DNA of 64,000 bases from Shimia sp. R9_2 (GCF_017743735.1 NZ_JAGHRO010000001.1:620001-684000); one strand, 5' to 3'. Counted from the first letter of the stretch, positions 35,031-44,236 are shown. Translations and numbers: made by a program. Notes: generated by a model not told the origin, from the sequence alone.

Positions 35031-37229
35031 TTACTCCGGTTTGCTTTCATGTCCGTAAATCGCAGTCAGCTCCGACAACGGCATTGGCTTGGCAAAAAGA
35101 AATCCCTGTAATTCCGAGCAGCCAGACTCCGTGAGAAAATCGCGCTGTTCTTCGGTTTCGACCCCTTCAACCACAACTGTCATGCCCAATACCTGACCTA
35201 GGTTGATCATGGTCGACAAAAGGCCCTTTGCATCCTCCGTCAGGTCAGGGCCTGAGAGGAAGCTCTTGTCGATCTTGAGCGTCTGAAAATCATAGAGATG
35301 CAGATAGCTCAGGCTGGAGTAGCCCGTGCCAAAATCATCCAGAGCAAAGCGCACACCCAGTTCGGTGAGGTCTTCCTGGACGGATTTTGTCTCTTCAATC
35401 CGGTCAAGAATTTCAGTTTCCGTAATCTCGATTGTCAGCTGCTCCGGCTGCAATTGGTTCGTCTTAAGCAGAGTGCGGATCTCGTCTGGAAACCCTTTGT
35501 GAAGCAATTGAGAGGTGTTGACGTTGATTGTCACGCCAAAGTCCATGGGCCACTCTGCTGCGTCTCTGATGGCCGTCTGCGTGACCCAGCGGCTGATTTC
35601 CGGCATAAGGCCACTGGCTTCGGCGAGCGGCAGAAATCGATCCGGTGAGATCCGTCCTCGGGTTGGATGATTCCAGCGCAACAGCGCCTCTGCATGGGTT
35701 GGCTTGGCGTGTTCAGAGCAGATGATCGGTTGATAAAATAGCTCAAGTTCACCGTTGCGCACGGCCTTCTGCAAATCTTCACGCAGATCACGGTTTTCTT
35801 TCAGGCTCGCATCCATCGTGGGGTCAAAGACGGCGAGGCCGAAATGGCTGACCTCTTTGGAGCGGTTCAGCGCTACATCTGCGGCGCGCACAAGTTCGTC
35901 AATGCTGGTTCCATGATCTGGAAAGTAGGCCAGCCCCGCGCTGGCGGAGGTCTCAATCAGCTGCCCCTCAAAGCGCAGGGGTTGCATGAGCGCCATGAGC
36001 ACTTCCCTGATCTGTGTTTCGACGTCTGTACGTTGGTTAAATCCACGCACCAAAAGCAGGAACTCATCGCCGCCCACGCGGCCGGCAATCAGATCTGAGC
36101 CAAGACGTTCGGTAATACGCTGGGCAACCGCCCCCACCAGCGCGTCACCAGCTGCATGCCCCCAAGCATCGTTCACTTTTTTCAGGTTGTCCAAATCCAG
36201 ATAAATAAGCGCTGTGAGCTCTGCGCCATCTGACGTCAGGGCCTCTCTGGCACGCGCAAAGAAATGGTCGCGGAGTGAAAATCCGGTCAGATTGTCGTGG
36301 TTCGCATCATAGCGGGACTGCAGCGCGATTTCTTCGAGTTTTTTGTGAGCTGCAGCGTTGCTGCGCACCACGCGCCAGGTGAACCAGGTTATGGTGCCGA
36401 TCAGCAGTAAGAGCAGCGGCGTGGCAGCCACGATAATCCGTGTGCCTTGCCCCATAGGTTGCCATGCGAAGTAACCAAGGGGAGCCTCGTCGGGCCCTGT
36501 GATCAGGAAGGCGTTTCGGCCACGGCCTAGAGTGTTGGTGTCGTCAATTTCAGCTAAGAACAGATGTGGCGAAATTTGCGCCAGCTTGGTGTCATCCAAA
36601 ATCTGTAAGGTGGTGAGTATGTAGGGCGGCGCGTCGATGAGCGGGACCATACCGGGATCGGGGATAATGGCATAGCTCGCAGCAAGGGCTATTTGGTCCC
36701 CCCAGCGCAGAGCATGAATGTCAGACAGCGCGTCAAGCATGCCTGAGAAATTGCTGTCCTCAGGTATGCGGTTGGAAGCCTCCTCAAGGTAGGTCTGACG
36801 AATTTGCGCTGCGGCGTCCCAGATGCTGGGCAATGTGTCTGCCGTGATTTGCGCGAGGGGCGGATCACTTTCCGCGTGTAGAAAGGCCACGCTATTATCC
36901 GGCGCGATCAAAAACGCTGCCTTATAAGTTGTCTCAGCAATCATATCGTCGACAAAGCGCGATTCGACCCAAGGTGCGGAAAAATTGACAGAGATGTTGC
37001 GGTAAGCGGCATCTGAAGCGGCATAGGGTTTTAGCGCTGAGAGCATGCTGGCTTTCTCGCGCTCATACATCAAAGATACAAAACGGTTTTCGCGTTCAGC
37101 AGCGGTTTGCTCTGACGACCAAATCCTGAAAAAAACCAATGCAAACGCGATGATAACAATGGCAAACGAGAGGAGGACGACCGAACCTACGGGAGGCGAG
37201 AAAGGCAGTTTCCCCAATCGCTTCTGCAA
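35031..37229 (-). CDS. Membrane GGDEF-EAL protein (c-di-GMP turnover) with extracytoplasmic sensor
   Basis: A 732-residue cyclic-di-GMP enzyme. Two membrane helices (about 16-36 and 271-290) flank a periplasmic CHASE4-like sensor of about 230 residues. The GGDEF domain has the intact active site in GRVGGDEFLLL; no RxxD inhibition site is obvious just before it. The EAL domain has HAEALLRWNHP, NVNTSQLL, EITETEIL, DDFGTGYSSLSYL and LKIDKSF, so phosphodiesterase residues appear complete. Both activities are possible. It is transcribed into a lone capsule-type glycosyltransferase gene, suggesting c-di-GMP control of surface polysaccharide. Confidence 0.92.
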   Translation of the reverse strand: MQKRLGKLPFSPPVGSVVLLSFAIVIIAFALVFFRIWSSEQTAAERENRFVSLMYEREKASMLSALKPYAASDAAYRNISVNFSAPWVESRFVDDMIAETTYKAAFLIAPDNSVAFLHAESDPPLAQITADTLPSIWDAAAQIRQTYLEEASNRIPEDSNFSGMLDALSDIHALRWGDQIALAASYAIIPDPGMVPLIDAPPYILTTLQILDDTKLAQISPHLFLAEIDDTNTLGRGRNAFLITGPDEAPLGYFAWQPMGQGTRIIVAATPLLLLLIGTITWFTWRVVRSNAAAHKKLEEIALQSRYDANHDNLTGFSLRDHFFARAREALTSDGAELTALIYLDLDNLKKVNDAWGHAAGDALVGAVAQRITERLGSDLIAGRVGGDEFLLLVRGFNQRTDVETQIREVLMALMQPLRFEGQLIETSASAGLAYFPDHGTSIDELVRAADVALNRSKEVSHFGLAVFDPTMDASLKENRDLREDLQKAVRNGELELFYQPIICSEHAKPTHAEALLRWNHPTRGRISPDRFLPLAEASGLMPEISRWVTQTAIRDAAEWPMDFGVTINVNTSQLLHKGFPDEIRTLLKTNQLQPEQLTIEITETEILDRIEETKSVQEDLTELGVRFALDDFGTGYSSLSYLHLYDFQTLKIDKSFLSGPDLTEDAKGLLSTMINLGQVLGMTVVVEGVETEEQRDFLTESGCSELQGFLFAKPMPLSELTAIYGHESKPE

Positions 37230-37540
37230 TGTGCTGACCCTTCTGGTTCAACGGCTGAAGGAAGGTGTGCCTTCCGCCTAACTATCTCAATCCCTTCGCT
37301 CCAGCAGAGCAAAATAGGTGGGTTTTGGCTTGGTCCGTTGCCGGAAAATGTGCGGGAAAACCAGAGGGAGATCAACGAAGAACTGTGTAGTCTTTCTGCC
37401 TATTTCTCTTTGTTCTTGGCGTGACAGCCAAAAGCGCAACTACGCCCGCAGTTCCGAATTTTCGCGAGACGTGCCTGCTCTAACATCATCGCCGATACCT
37501 AATATAGATCAGGAGAAAGCGGTTTTTCTTGAAGGAGATT
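37230..37540. other. 311-nt gene-free region
   Basis: Between the GGDEF-EAL start and the tRNA. One plus-strand frame (37318-37590) is open but runs through the tRNA on the opposite strand and has no recognisable protein features, so it is not called. No strong dyad or terminator was seen. Confidence 0.5.
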
Positions 37541-37616
<76 letters not shown>

Positions 37617-37724
37617 AAATCTGTCAGGCCTATCAGCCTGTGCGCGCCTAATTAGGCGTATCCCGGGGCAGGTTCAAGCGAAAAATTCCGCCCCGGAGAA
37701 GTTTTTTTGCCGTTCGGCTGACGA

Positions 37725-38051
37725 TCAGCTGTCGTCGTCTTCAGAGGCAACGTCCGCGATCTCATCGAGCGAAACGTTGTCGTCCTCGTCGTCATCCAGA
37801 ACATCATCTTCGAGGTCTAGATCAACGGCGTCGTCATCATCCAGCACGTCATCTGCATCATCCAGATTGGCGGCTTTGGCTTTCAGTGTTGCGGCATCCT
37901 CGGCGTCTGCTGCAATCATGCGGCTCTTGCCCGCATCTACTTCTACGATGTCGCCAGTGTATGGGCTGACAACAGGATCTTTGTTCAGGTCATAAAAACG
38001 CTTGCCGGTGGTCGGGCACACGCGTTTGACGCCCCATTCTTCTTTGGGCAT
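37725..38051 (-). CDS. FYDLN-acid domain protein (TIGR02300 family)
   Basis: A 108-residue protein. The first 30 residues (MPKEEWGVKRVCPTTGKRFY then DLNKDPVVSPYTGD) form the conserved FYDLN core with one visible Cys. The rest is a strongly acidic Asp/Glu-rich low-complexity tail, probably disordered. The family is widespread in alphaproteobacteria with no settled function. Single gene, divergent from the YgjP-type protease. Confidence 0.88.
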   Translation of the reverse strand: MPKEEWGVKRVCPTTGKRFYDLNKDPVVSPYTGDIVEVDAGKSRMIAADAEDAATLKAKAANLDDADDVLDDDDAVDLDLEDDVLDDDEDDNVSLDEIADVASEDDDS

Positions 38052-38159
38052 GGGTAATCCCCTTCAATCGGTTGAGTCGCTCTCGACGGTTTGCGCCACG
38101 TGCCATATCAAGGGCCGCGTGTCAAAGGGTATCACTGCAAACGCGGCCAAGGAGCGTAA

Positions 38160-38855
38160 ATGACGCAACATATCATCCCCGGAACACCACCTGTGACGGT
38201 GGCTTTGCGTCAGTCTTCCCGTGCGCGGCGCATCAGCCTGCGTGTATCGCGGCTTGATGGCAAAGTGACACTCACTGTGCCACGCGGGGTGAGCACTCGT
38301 GAGGCACTCGGTTTTGCTGAAGAAAAGCAAGACTGGCTGCGCAGACAGCTATCTCAACAGCCGGAGCAGGTTTTGGTCGCGCCGGGTGCCGTGTTGCCAG
38401 TGGCTGGCCGGGATCGGCTGGTTGTCGCCGGGCAGGGCCGGTCGGTTGTGTTGGGGCAGGATGAAATTGCCGTGCCGGGACGCGCTGATCTGGTTGGGCG
38501 CAAAGTGCAGGGCTTTTTGAAAGAGCTTGCTCGGCACCGATTGTCGGAGGCCGTCGATCACTATGCGGCGCATTTGAGACTGCCCTACAGCCGGATGACG
38601 CTGCGGGACACGCGCTCGCGCTGGGGGTCCTGCACTTCGGCGGGGGCGCTGATGTTTTCCTGGCGATTGGTGATGGCAGCCCCAGATGTGCTGGACTATG
38701 TCGCCGCCCATGAAGTGGCTCATCTGAAAGAAATGAATCATTCCCCAGCGTTTTGGAATGTGGTGACGCAACTCTATGGCCCATACGAGGCGCCGCGCCG
38801 ATGGCTGCGCACTGATGGGCAGGTCTTGCATCGTTACCGATTTGGCGGGTCCTGA
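38160..38855 (+). CDS. YgjP-like zinc metallopeptidase (DUF45)
   Basis: A 231-residue cytoplasmic protein with the gluzincin motif AAHEVAHLKEMNHSPAFW (HEVAH near residue 182) and the upstream family block DTRSRWGSCTSAGALMFSWR. The N-terminal half (ARRISLRVSRLDGKVTLTVP) fits the domain too. Substrates of this family are poorly known. The ATG at 38160 fits the expected length. The GntR-type gene follows. Confidence 0.88.
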   Translation: MTQHIIPGTPPVTVALRQSSRARRISLRVSRLDGKVTLTVPRGVSTREALGFAEEKQDWLRRQLSQQPEQVLVAPGAVLPVAGRDRLVVAGQGRSVVLGQDEIAVPGRADLVGRKVQGFLKELARHRLSEAVDHYAAHLRLPYSRMTLRDTRSRWGSCTSAGALMFSWRLVMAAPDVLDYVAAHEVAHLKEMNHSPAFWNVVTQLYGPYEAPRRWLRTDGQVLHRYRFGGS

Positions 38856-38916
38856 GCTCAGCGTCACTTGCAGCGAAGTCATTGACGTCGCGATGCTTTG
38901 TGATCACAACGGCAGA

Positions 38917-39570
38917 ATGATCCCACAACCTCGCCCCTCCCAAGACCAATCCACTTCGGCGCATGACCGTGTTTACCGCGCCTTGCGCACCAAGATCATG
39001 TATGGCGAGATGGCGCCGGCCGAAGCGCTGACCCTGCGCGGCATTGGAAAAGACTATGAGGTCTCCATGACGCCAGCGCGTGAAGCTGTGCGGCGCCTGG
39101 TGGCGGAAGGCGCTTTGACGCTTTCCAGCTCAGGCCGCGTGGCCACCCCCGAACTTTCGAGTGAGCGTCTGGAAGAGTTGGCCGCATTGCGTGCGCTGAT
39201 CGAGGTGGAGCTGGCCAGCCGCGCGCTGCCACGGGCTCATATGGCGCTGATCGACCGGCTGGTGACGATCAACAGCACTGTGGCTGAGGCTGTCAGTAAG
39301 GGGGACGCGGTCGGCTACATCCGCGCCAATCTGGATTTTCATCGCACGCTTTATTTGCGCGCTCAGGCACCGGCCATGCTGGCAATGGCAGAGACCGTCT
39401 GGTTGCAGCTTGGACCCACCATGCGCGCGCTGTATGGGCGTCTGCGGCGTACGGAACCTCCCCACTATCACCGCCTCATTATTGCGGCGCTCAAGGCCGG
39501 AGACGAGCCGGGGCTTCGGCTCGCTGTGCGCTCAGATGTGACGCAGGGATTGCGGCTGCTCGCGCGGTAA
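38917..39570 (+). CDS. GntR-family transcriptional regulator (FCD subfamily)
   Basis: A 217-residue regulator. The N-terminal winged helix reads VYRALRTKIMYGEMAPAEAL, LRGIGKDYEVSMTPAREAVR and RLVAEGAL; the C-terminal helical domain has FHRTLYLRAQAPAMLAMAE, HYHRLIIAALKAGDEP and a terminal Arg-rich helix, consistent with a metal- or ligand-binding FCD domain. The start is uncertain: ATG 38917 or 38893, neither with a clear ribosome site. Its stop codon abuts the convergent MFS gene. The target is not evident. Confidence 0.85.
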   Translation: MIPQPRPSQDQSTSAHDRVYRALRTKIMYGEMAPAEALTLRGIGKDYEVSMTPAREAVRRLVAEGALTLSSSGRVATPELSSERLEELAALRALIEVELASRALPRAHMALIDRLVTINSTVAEAVSKGDAVGYIRANLDFHRTLYLRAQAPAMLAMAETVWLQLGPTMRALYGRLRRTEPPHYHRLIIAALKAGDEPGLRLAVRSDVTQGLRLLAR

Positions 39571-40896
39571 TCAGCCCCGCGACGGCCAAGCGTGGTGATA
39601 GTCGTCAATGACAATCGCATGCGCATGTTTGCGTGGACCATGCTCTTTGAGGTGGGGGTGATCCGGCGGCAAATCCGGATGTTCATGCGGCATGTCGGCA
39701 GGAGATGGCCGCCAGAGGCGCAGACCGATCCAAACGCTCGCAAGGCCGATCAGGCTGAGCGCTCCCAATGAAAGCGCCTGAGAGCCAGCTGTGGCTGTCC
39801 AGCCTGCCAAAGGGTAGGCGATCAGCCAGCAGGCATGGCTGAGGGCAAAATGCGCGGTGAAAACCGCAGTCCGGTCTTCTGAGTGCGCTGAGCGTTTCAG
39901 GAGCCGTCCGGAAGGTGTCATCACGGCGGAATAAAGCAGGCCCGCGCAGAGCCAGATGGCCAGAAACCCGATCCATGACAGCGGGCCATTGGCCCAGACC
40001 CAGGCCGCATGGCACAGTTGGATGGCTGCGAGCACTGCGGCTGCTGCGCTCATCAACGCGCGATCAGAGATGTGATGAAGCAAACGAGGCAGCATCAGGG
40101 CTGTGATCATACTGCCCGCGCCGAAGGCGCCCATGGCAATCGCCAGCCCATTTTCAGCCATGCCATACGTGTTGCGCACCACGACGACAGTGTTCACCAG
40201 AACATAGGCTGTTGTGGCGGCTGCGGCCATGTTGAATGCGAGAAGTCCGCGCAGGCGGGGCGTCGCCAGATAGATCCAGCTGCCACGCGTCAGGCGCGAC
40301 ACAAACGGGCGGTCGGCGCTGGCTTTGTGGGGCGGCAGTTTGGTGCTGAGAATCAGCAATGCAGAGAGGAAGAACCCTGCGGCTGTGCCCGCAAACAAAC
40401 CATGGAAGCTCATAAAGAGCAGCAAGAGACCGGCGAAGGCGGGGGATAAGATATTTTCCAGATCAGACGCGAGGCGAGAGAGCGATAGCGCTTGTGTATA
40501 TTCGTCTTCATCAGGAAGGATCTCAGGGATCGTGGCCTGAAATGTCGGAGTGAAAATACCCGAAGCCACCTGCAGCAGGAAAATTAGCCCATAAACCTGC
40601 GCTACGCTGTCCACAAACGGCAGGCTCAGCGCCACAGCAATGCGGATGGCGTCCGCCCCAACCAGGACTGCCCGTCGCGGAAGCTTGGCCACAAGTGCGC
40701 CCATCACAGGTGACAGGCCAACATAGGCCACCATTTTGATGGTGTAAGCGATGCCCAAAACGGCCCCGGCATTGGCCCCTGCCAGATCATAGGCGAGCAG
40801 GCCAAGCGCGATTGTGAGAAGTCCGCTACCAGCCAGCGCGACGAGTTGCGCGGCAAACAGGCGTGAAAACGTGGGGTGTTTGAGCAAGTTCAACAT
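39571..40896 (-). CDS. MFS transporter with His-rich C-terminal tail
   Basis: A 441-residue exporter-like protein with about 12 membrane helices and the MFS_3/EntS-type pattern (LLKHPTFSRLFAAQLVALAG, GLSPVMGALVAKLPRRAVL, ATIPEILPDEDEYTQALSLSR). The last 45 residues are hydrophilic and contain nine His, in HEHP, HPHLKEH, KHAHA and YHHAW. Such a tail occurs in some metal-efflux MFS proteins of the NreB type, so metal export or metal-regulated transport is possible. This is inference. Convergent with the GntR gene. Confidence 0.78.
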   Translation of the reverse strand: MLNLLKHPTFSRLFAAQLVALAGSGLLTIALGLLAYDLAGANAGAVLGIAYTIKMVAYVGLSPVMGALVAKLPRRAVLVGADAIRIAVALSLPFVDSVAQVYGLIFLLQVASGIFTPTFQATIPEILPDEDEYTQALSLSRLASDLENILSPAFAGLLLLFMSFHGLFAGTAAGFFLSALLILSTKLPPHKASADRPFVSRLTRGSWIYLATPRLRGLLAFNMAAAATTAYVLVNTVVVVRNTYGMAENGLAIAMGAFGAGSMITALMLPRLLHHISDRALMSAAAAVLAAIQLCHAAWVWANGPLSWIGFLAIWLCAGLLYSAVMTPSGRLLKRSAHSEDRTAVFTAHFALSHACWLIAYPLAGWTATAGSQALSLGALSLIGLASVWIGLRLWRPSPADMPHEHPDLPPDHPHLKEHGPRKHAHAIVIDDYHHAWPSRG

Positions 40897-40965
40897 GACG
40901 CCAGAGTACCGCGTTGGCGCGCCTCAGCAAAGCCATGTTCGTCGCGACAAACAGCTCGGAGGCTG

Positions 40966-40991
40966 CGGCTTGCGGTCTCAGGCGCAAGCCG
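40966..40991. repeat. Inverted repeat between the MFS gene and accA
   Basis: CGGCTTGCG and CGCAAGCCG, perfect 9-bp arms with an 8-nt loop. On the plus strand it is followed by TCTTTT; on the minus strand, the direction of accA and the MFS gene, there is no T-run. It may be a weak terminator or an mRNA-stabilising hairpin. Confidence 0.4.
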
Positions 40992-41030
40992 TCTTTTCAA
41001 TCTGTTTTTTTGAAAGGAGGACAGCGCAGG

Positions 41031-41993
41031 TTAGGCTGCCAGCCCTTTGGCCCCGATGTTCAGGAACTTCTTACGGCGGTTGGAGACCAATTCATCCGCA
41101 GGCATTTCCGCCAGTTCGCCAAGCATGTCTTCGATGGCTTTGCGGACGTTTTCCATGGTTGCGGCACGGTCACGATGAGCGCCGCCTTTCGGCTCCGCGA
41201 TAATCCGGTCTGCCACGCCAAGCTGGTGCAAGTCTTGCGCGGTCACGCGCAGAGCTTCTGCCGCTTCACGCATCTTGGTGCTGTCTTTCCAGAGGATAGA
41301 CGCGCAGCCTTCAGGGCTGATCACCGAATATACCGAATGCTCCAGCATGGCGACGCGGTTTGCCGTGGCAAATGCCACAGCACCGCCGGAGCCACCTTCG
41401 CCAATGATCACGGAGACCAAAGGCACACCAATTTGCAGGCACATTTCGGTGGAGCGTGCGATGGCCTCAGACTGGCCTCGCTCTTCCGCGCCTTTGCCAG
41501 GATACGCACCTGCAGTGTCCACCAGCGTCACAACCGGCAGGCCGAATTTTGCCGCCATTTCCATCAGGCGCACAGCTTTGCGGTAGCCCTCTGGGCGCGC
41601 CATACCGAAATTATGCGCGATGCGGGATTTGGTGTCGTTGCCCTTTTCTTGGCCGATCACCATCACGGGCTTTCCGTTAAAACGGGCAAGGCCACCCATA
41701 ACGGCGAGATCGTCTGCAAAGTTCCGGTCGCCCGCAAGCGGGGTGTAATCGGTGAACAGCGTGTCGATATAGTCGCGGCAATGCGGGCGCTCCGGGTGGC
41801 GTGCCACTTGGCATTTCCGCCATGGTGTCAGGTCTTTGTACAGTTCTTCCAGCAGATCGGCCGCTTTGCGATCCAGTGCTGCGGCTTCGTCAGCCACGTC
41901 CATCTCTTCGTTCTGACGCGCCAGCGCGCGCAGCTCTTCGGCTTTGCCCTCGATCTCTGCAAGTGGTTTTTCGAAGTCGAGATAGTTGGTCAT
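41031..41993 (-). CDS. accA: Acetyl-CoA carboxylase carboxyltransferase subunit alpha
   Basis: Half of the enzyme that makes malonyl-CoA for fatty-acid synthesis. The 320-residue protein begins [20 protein letters not shown] and has [79 protein letters not shown] and the [12 protein letters not shown] block of the family. GGGAG precedes the ATG at 41993. It stands as a single gene, as is common for accA in this group. Confidence 0.96.
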   Translation of the reverse strand: MTNYLDFEKPLAEIEGKAEELRALARQNEEMDVADEAAALDRKAADLLEELYKDLTPWRKCQVARHPERPHCRDYIDTLFTDYTPLAGDRNFADDLAVMGGLARFNGKPVMVIGQEKGNDTKSRIAHNFGMARPEGYRKAVRLMEMAAKFGLPVVTLVDTAGAYPGKGAEERGQSEAIARSTEMCLQIGVPLVSVIIGEGGSGGAVAFATANRVAMLEHSVYSVISPEGCASILWKDSTKMREAAEALRVTAQDLHQLGVADRIIAEPKGGAHRDRAATMENVRKAIEDMLGELAEMPADELVSNRRKKFLNIGAKGLAA

Positions 41994-42202
41994 TGGGCAC
42001 TCCCGGCGCATTCCTTACGTTTCCGCTATATGACGCTGACGGAGCGTAATTGCAACGGTATGCGCCATGTGGCCAATATTGAGGCAGGGTGCAGCGCAAG
42101 TTAGCAAGATTTGTGATCTGGCTTCATGTCATCAGGACGGGGTCGGGATCGCTCTGAATCCTGCTTTGTTTTCATACTCCAAACCATTGGGAGACTCGCA
42201 CT

Positions 42203-43042
42203 ATGTCCGCCAGCTACGAAGACCGCATCCTGCGGGTTTTGGCCTACATCCATGACAATACGGATGGAGACCTGTCTTTGGACGCGCTGGCAGATGTGGC
42301 GGCGATGTCGCGCTTTCACTGGCATCGCGTCTTTCATGCGCTGACCGGTGAAACCTGTGCACAAGCGGTGCGGCGCATTCGTCTGCATCGCGCAGCGGTT
42401 TGGCTGGCGCAGGGAGAGATGTCTCTGTCGGAGATTGCGGCGCGCACGGGGTATGGCAAACAAGGCAGTTTCTCACGTGCGTTCTCTGACGCTTATGGCA
42501 TCAGCCCGTCGGCGTATCGCGCCGCAGGGCAGGTGGCATTGCTCAATCCGGATTTAAAAACAGGATGTTACCCTATGCATGACGTAGATATTCGCAATGA
42601 ACCCAGCCGCCGTCTGGTCGGAGTGCCCCACAAAGGCGCCTATCATGAGATTGGCAAAAGTTTCGAAGCCTTCGGAGCCATGTGTGAAAGTCGTGCCCTC
42701 TGGCCCAATGTGCGCGCGGTGATCGCGGTCTATCAGGACAGTCCCGAAGTTGTGCCGGAAGCGGAACTGCGCAGTCTCGCAGGTGCCGAATTCGTCGGTG
42801 AGGGCACGCCGGAAGGGATGGAGGGCTTTGCGCTCCCGGGTGGTAGAACCGCCGTGCTGACCTACAAGGGGCCTTATTCCGGCATCTCGGCGGCCTATCA
42901 TTCTCTCTATGGCAATTGGCTGCCCGCCTCTGGCGAAGAGCCCGCAGATCAGCCTTGTTACGAGATCTATCTCAACAACCCGCGCGACACAGCACCTGAG
43001 GATCTTCTGACGGAAATCTGCATGCCGTTGGCTGCAAAATAA
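42203..43042 (+). CDS. AraC-family regulator with GyrI-like effector domain
   Basis: A 279-residue regulator. Residues 1-106 form the double helix-turn-helix (ALADVAAMSRFHWHRVFHAL, and EIAARTGYGKQGSFSRAFSD then YGISPSAYR). Residues 120-279 form a GyrI/SOUL-type small-molecule-binding domain (RRLVGVPHKGAYHEIGKSFE, GGRTAVLTYKGPYSGISAAY, CYEIYLNNPRDTAPEDLLTE). The layout is that of Rob and of many drug- or amine-sensing regulators. Single gene; the ligand is unknown. Confidence 0.9.
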   Translation: MSASYEDRILRVLAYIHDNTDGDLSLDALADVAAMSRFHWHRVFHALTGETCAQAVRRIRLHRAAVWLAQGEMSLSEIAARTGYGKQGSFSRAFSDAYGISPSAYRAAGQVALLNPDLKTGCYPMHDVDIRNEPSRRLVGVPHKGAYHEIGKSFEAFGAMCESRALWPNVRAVIAVYQDSPEVVPEAELRSLAGAEFVGEGTPEGMEGFALPGGRTAVLTYKGPYSGISAAYHSLYGNWLPASGEEPADQPCYEIYLNNPRDTAPEDLLTEICMPLAAK

Positions 43043-43052
43043 TGCGCGGGCC

Positions 43053-43649
43053 TCAGCCGGAGAACACCACCGGATAAAGCGAGGCAACTAGCAGCGCCGC
43101 CATTGTCCAGTTGAACGCTGTGAGGCGGGCAGGAGAGGTCAATAGGCGGCGCATCTGCTGACCAAGCACGGTCCAGCTCGACACACAAGGCAGGTTCACC
43201 GCGCCAAAAGCGCCCGCCACAAGCAGGATCGTGAGCACTGTGCGATCTGGCGCATAAAGCGTGATCGCCGTCAGCGCCATGGTCCAGGCTTTTGGGTTTA
43301 CCCACTGAAAGATCGCCGCCTGCATGAAGGTCATGGGTGTGCCACTTGTGCCGCCCTCCTGCGGAGCACCGGCGCGCGCAATCTTGAAAGCGAGCCACAA
43401 AAGATAGGCGACCGAAGCCACGGAAAGTGCTGTATGTGCGATCGGAAACCGGTCAAAAACCTGCATAAGACCAAGTCCCACCAGCGCGACCATCACCACA
43501 AATCCGATGCCGACACCCAGCATATGTGGGATCGTGCGCGCAAAGCCGAAGTTGGCCCCAGAGGCCATCAGCATCAGGTTGTTCGGCCCCGGCGTGATGG
43601 AGGACACAAAGGCAAAGATCATGAGGGCGGTGAGGATATCGTAAGTCAT
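43053..43649 (-). CDS. LysE/RhtB-family amino-acid exporter
   Basis: A 198-residue membrane protein with about six helices. It has the family's N-terminal block FVSSITPGPNNLMLMASGAN and the middle block IFQWVNPKAWTMALTAI. ATG 43649 is chosen by the family start; the open frame continues upstream through the promoter. It is divergent from an Lrp-type regulator, and a GCACCA-N3-TGGTGC dyad lies right before its start codon. Control of an exporter by a linked Lrp protein is the common arrangement for amino-acid efflux. Confidence 0.9.
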   Translation of the reverse strand: MTYDILTALMIFAFVSSITPGPNNLMLMASGANFGFARTIPHMLGVGIGFVVMVALVGLGLMQVFDRFPIAHTALSVASVAYLLWLAFKIARAGAPQEGGTSGTPMTFMQAAIFQWVNPKAWTMALTAITLYAPDRTVLTILLVAGAFGAVNLPCVSSWTVLGQQMRRLLTSPARLTAFNWTMAALLVASLYPVVFSG

Positions 43650-43650
43650 G

Positions 43651-43665
43651 GCACCAATCTGGTGC
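43651..43665. promoter_or_regulatory. Dyad GCACCA-N3-TGGTGC at the exporter start
   Basis: Perfect 6-bp arms with a 3-nt spacer, 15 bp in total, ending one base before the exporter ATG on the minus strand. The size and symmetry fit an Lrp/AsnC binding site. In RNA it would also fold into a small hairpin at the translation start. Confidence 0.55.
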
Positions 43666-43721
43666 AAAGCAAACGCTGTTTGGTTGCGTTTTTGTGTGAT
43701 CAATGTCTCTTTTCACAATTA

Positions 43722-44174
43722 ATGGCGAAACTGGATCATATTGACGAACATATATTGCGTGAGCTGTCGCGTGATGGACGGATGAGCAACCTTGCCTTGG
43801 CGGAAAAGGTCGGCTTGTCGCCTTCCGCCTGCCTGCGCCGGGTAGCGGTTTTGGAAAAGGCCGGAATCATCTCCGGCTATCGCGCTGTTCTCAACCGCGC
43901 GGCCCTCGGCTCGGGTTTTGTGGCTTACGTGACTGTTGGCCTCAACAAACACACCAAAGACGCCCAAGAAGCCTTTGAGCGGGCGATGGCCATGGCTCCG
44001 GAGGTGCGGGAGTGTCACAATATCACCGGTCAGGTGGAATATCTGCTGCGCGTGGAGGCAGCGGATTTGACCGCTTATAAAGCGTTTCACACCGACGTCC
44101 TTGGCACTGTGCCGCAGGTGAATGCGATCACCAGCTATGTGGTGATGGGCTCGCCCAAAGACGAACGCGCCTAA
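43722..44174 (+). CDS. Lrp/AsnC-family transcriptional regulator
   Basis: A 150-residue regulator that probably controls the divergent LysE-type exporter. The N-terminal helix-turn-helix is LDHIDEHILRELSRDGRMSN and LALAEKVGLSPSACLRRVAV; the C-terminal ligand-binding domain has VAYVTVGLNKHTKDAQEAFE, VRECHNITGQVEYLLRVEA and VNAITSYVVMG. ATG 43722 gives the standard length. The ligand is an amino acid by family, not readable here. Confidence 0.92.
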   Translation: MAKLDHIDEHILRELSRDGRMSNLALAEKVGLSPSACLRRVAVLEKAGIISGYRAVLNRAALGSGFVAYVTVGLNKHTKDAQEAFERAMAMAPEVRECHNITGQVEYLLRVEAADLTAYKAFHTDVLGTVPQVNAITSYVVMGSPKDERA

Positions 44175-44184
44175 GTGCAGAAAC

Positions 44185-44213
44185 AAAAAAAGACCCCGCC
44201 GTCAGGCGAGGCC
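44185..44213 (-). terminator. Terminator of mcl1
   Basis: On the minus strand GGCCTCGCC-TGAC-GGCGGGGTC forms a GC-rich stem (with G-T pairs), followed by TTTTTTT. It ends the malyl-CoA lyase transcript and may also stop the convergent Lrp-type transcript. Confidence 0.8.
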
Positions 44214-44236
44214 TAATGGTGCAATCATGTCTGCGC

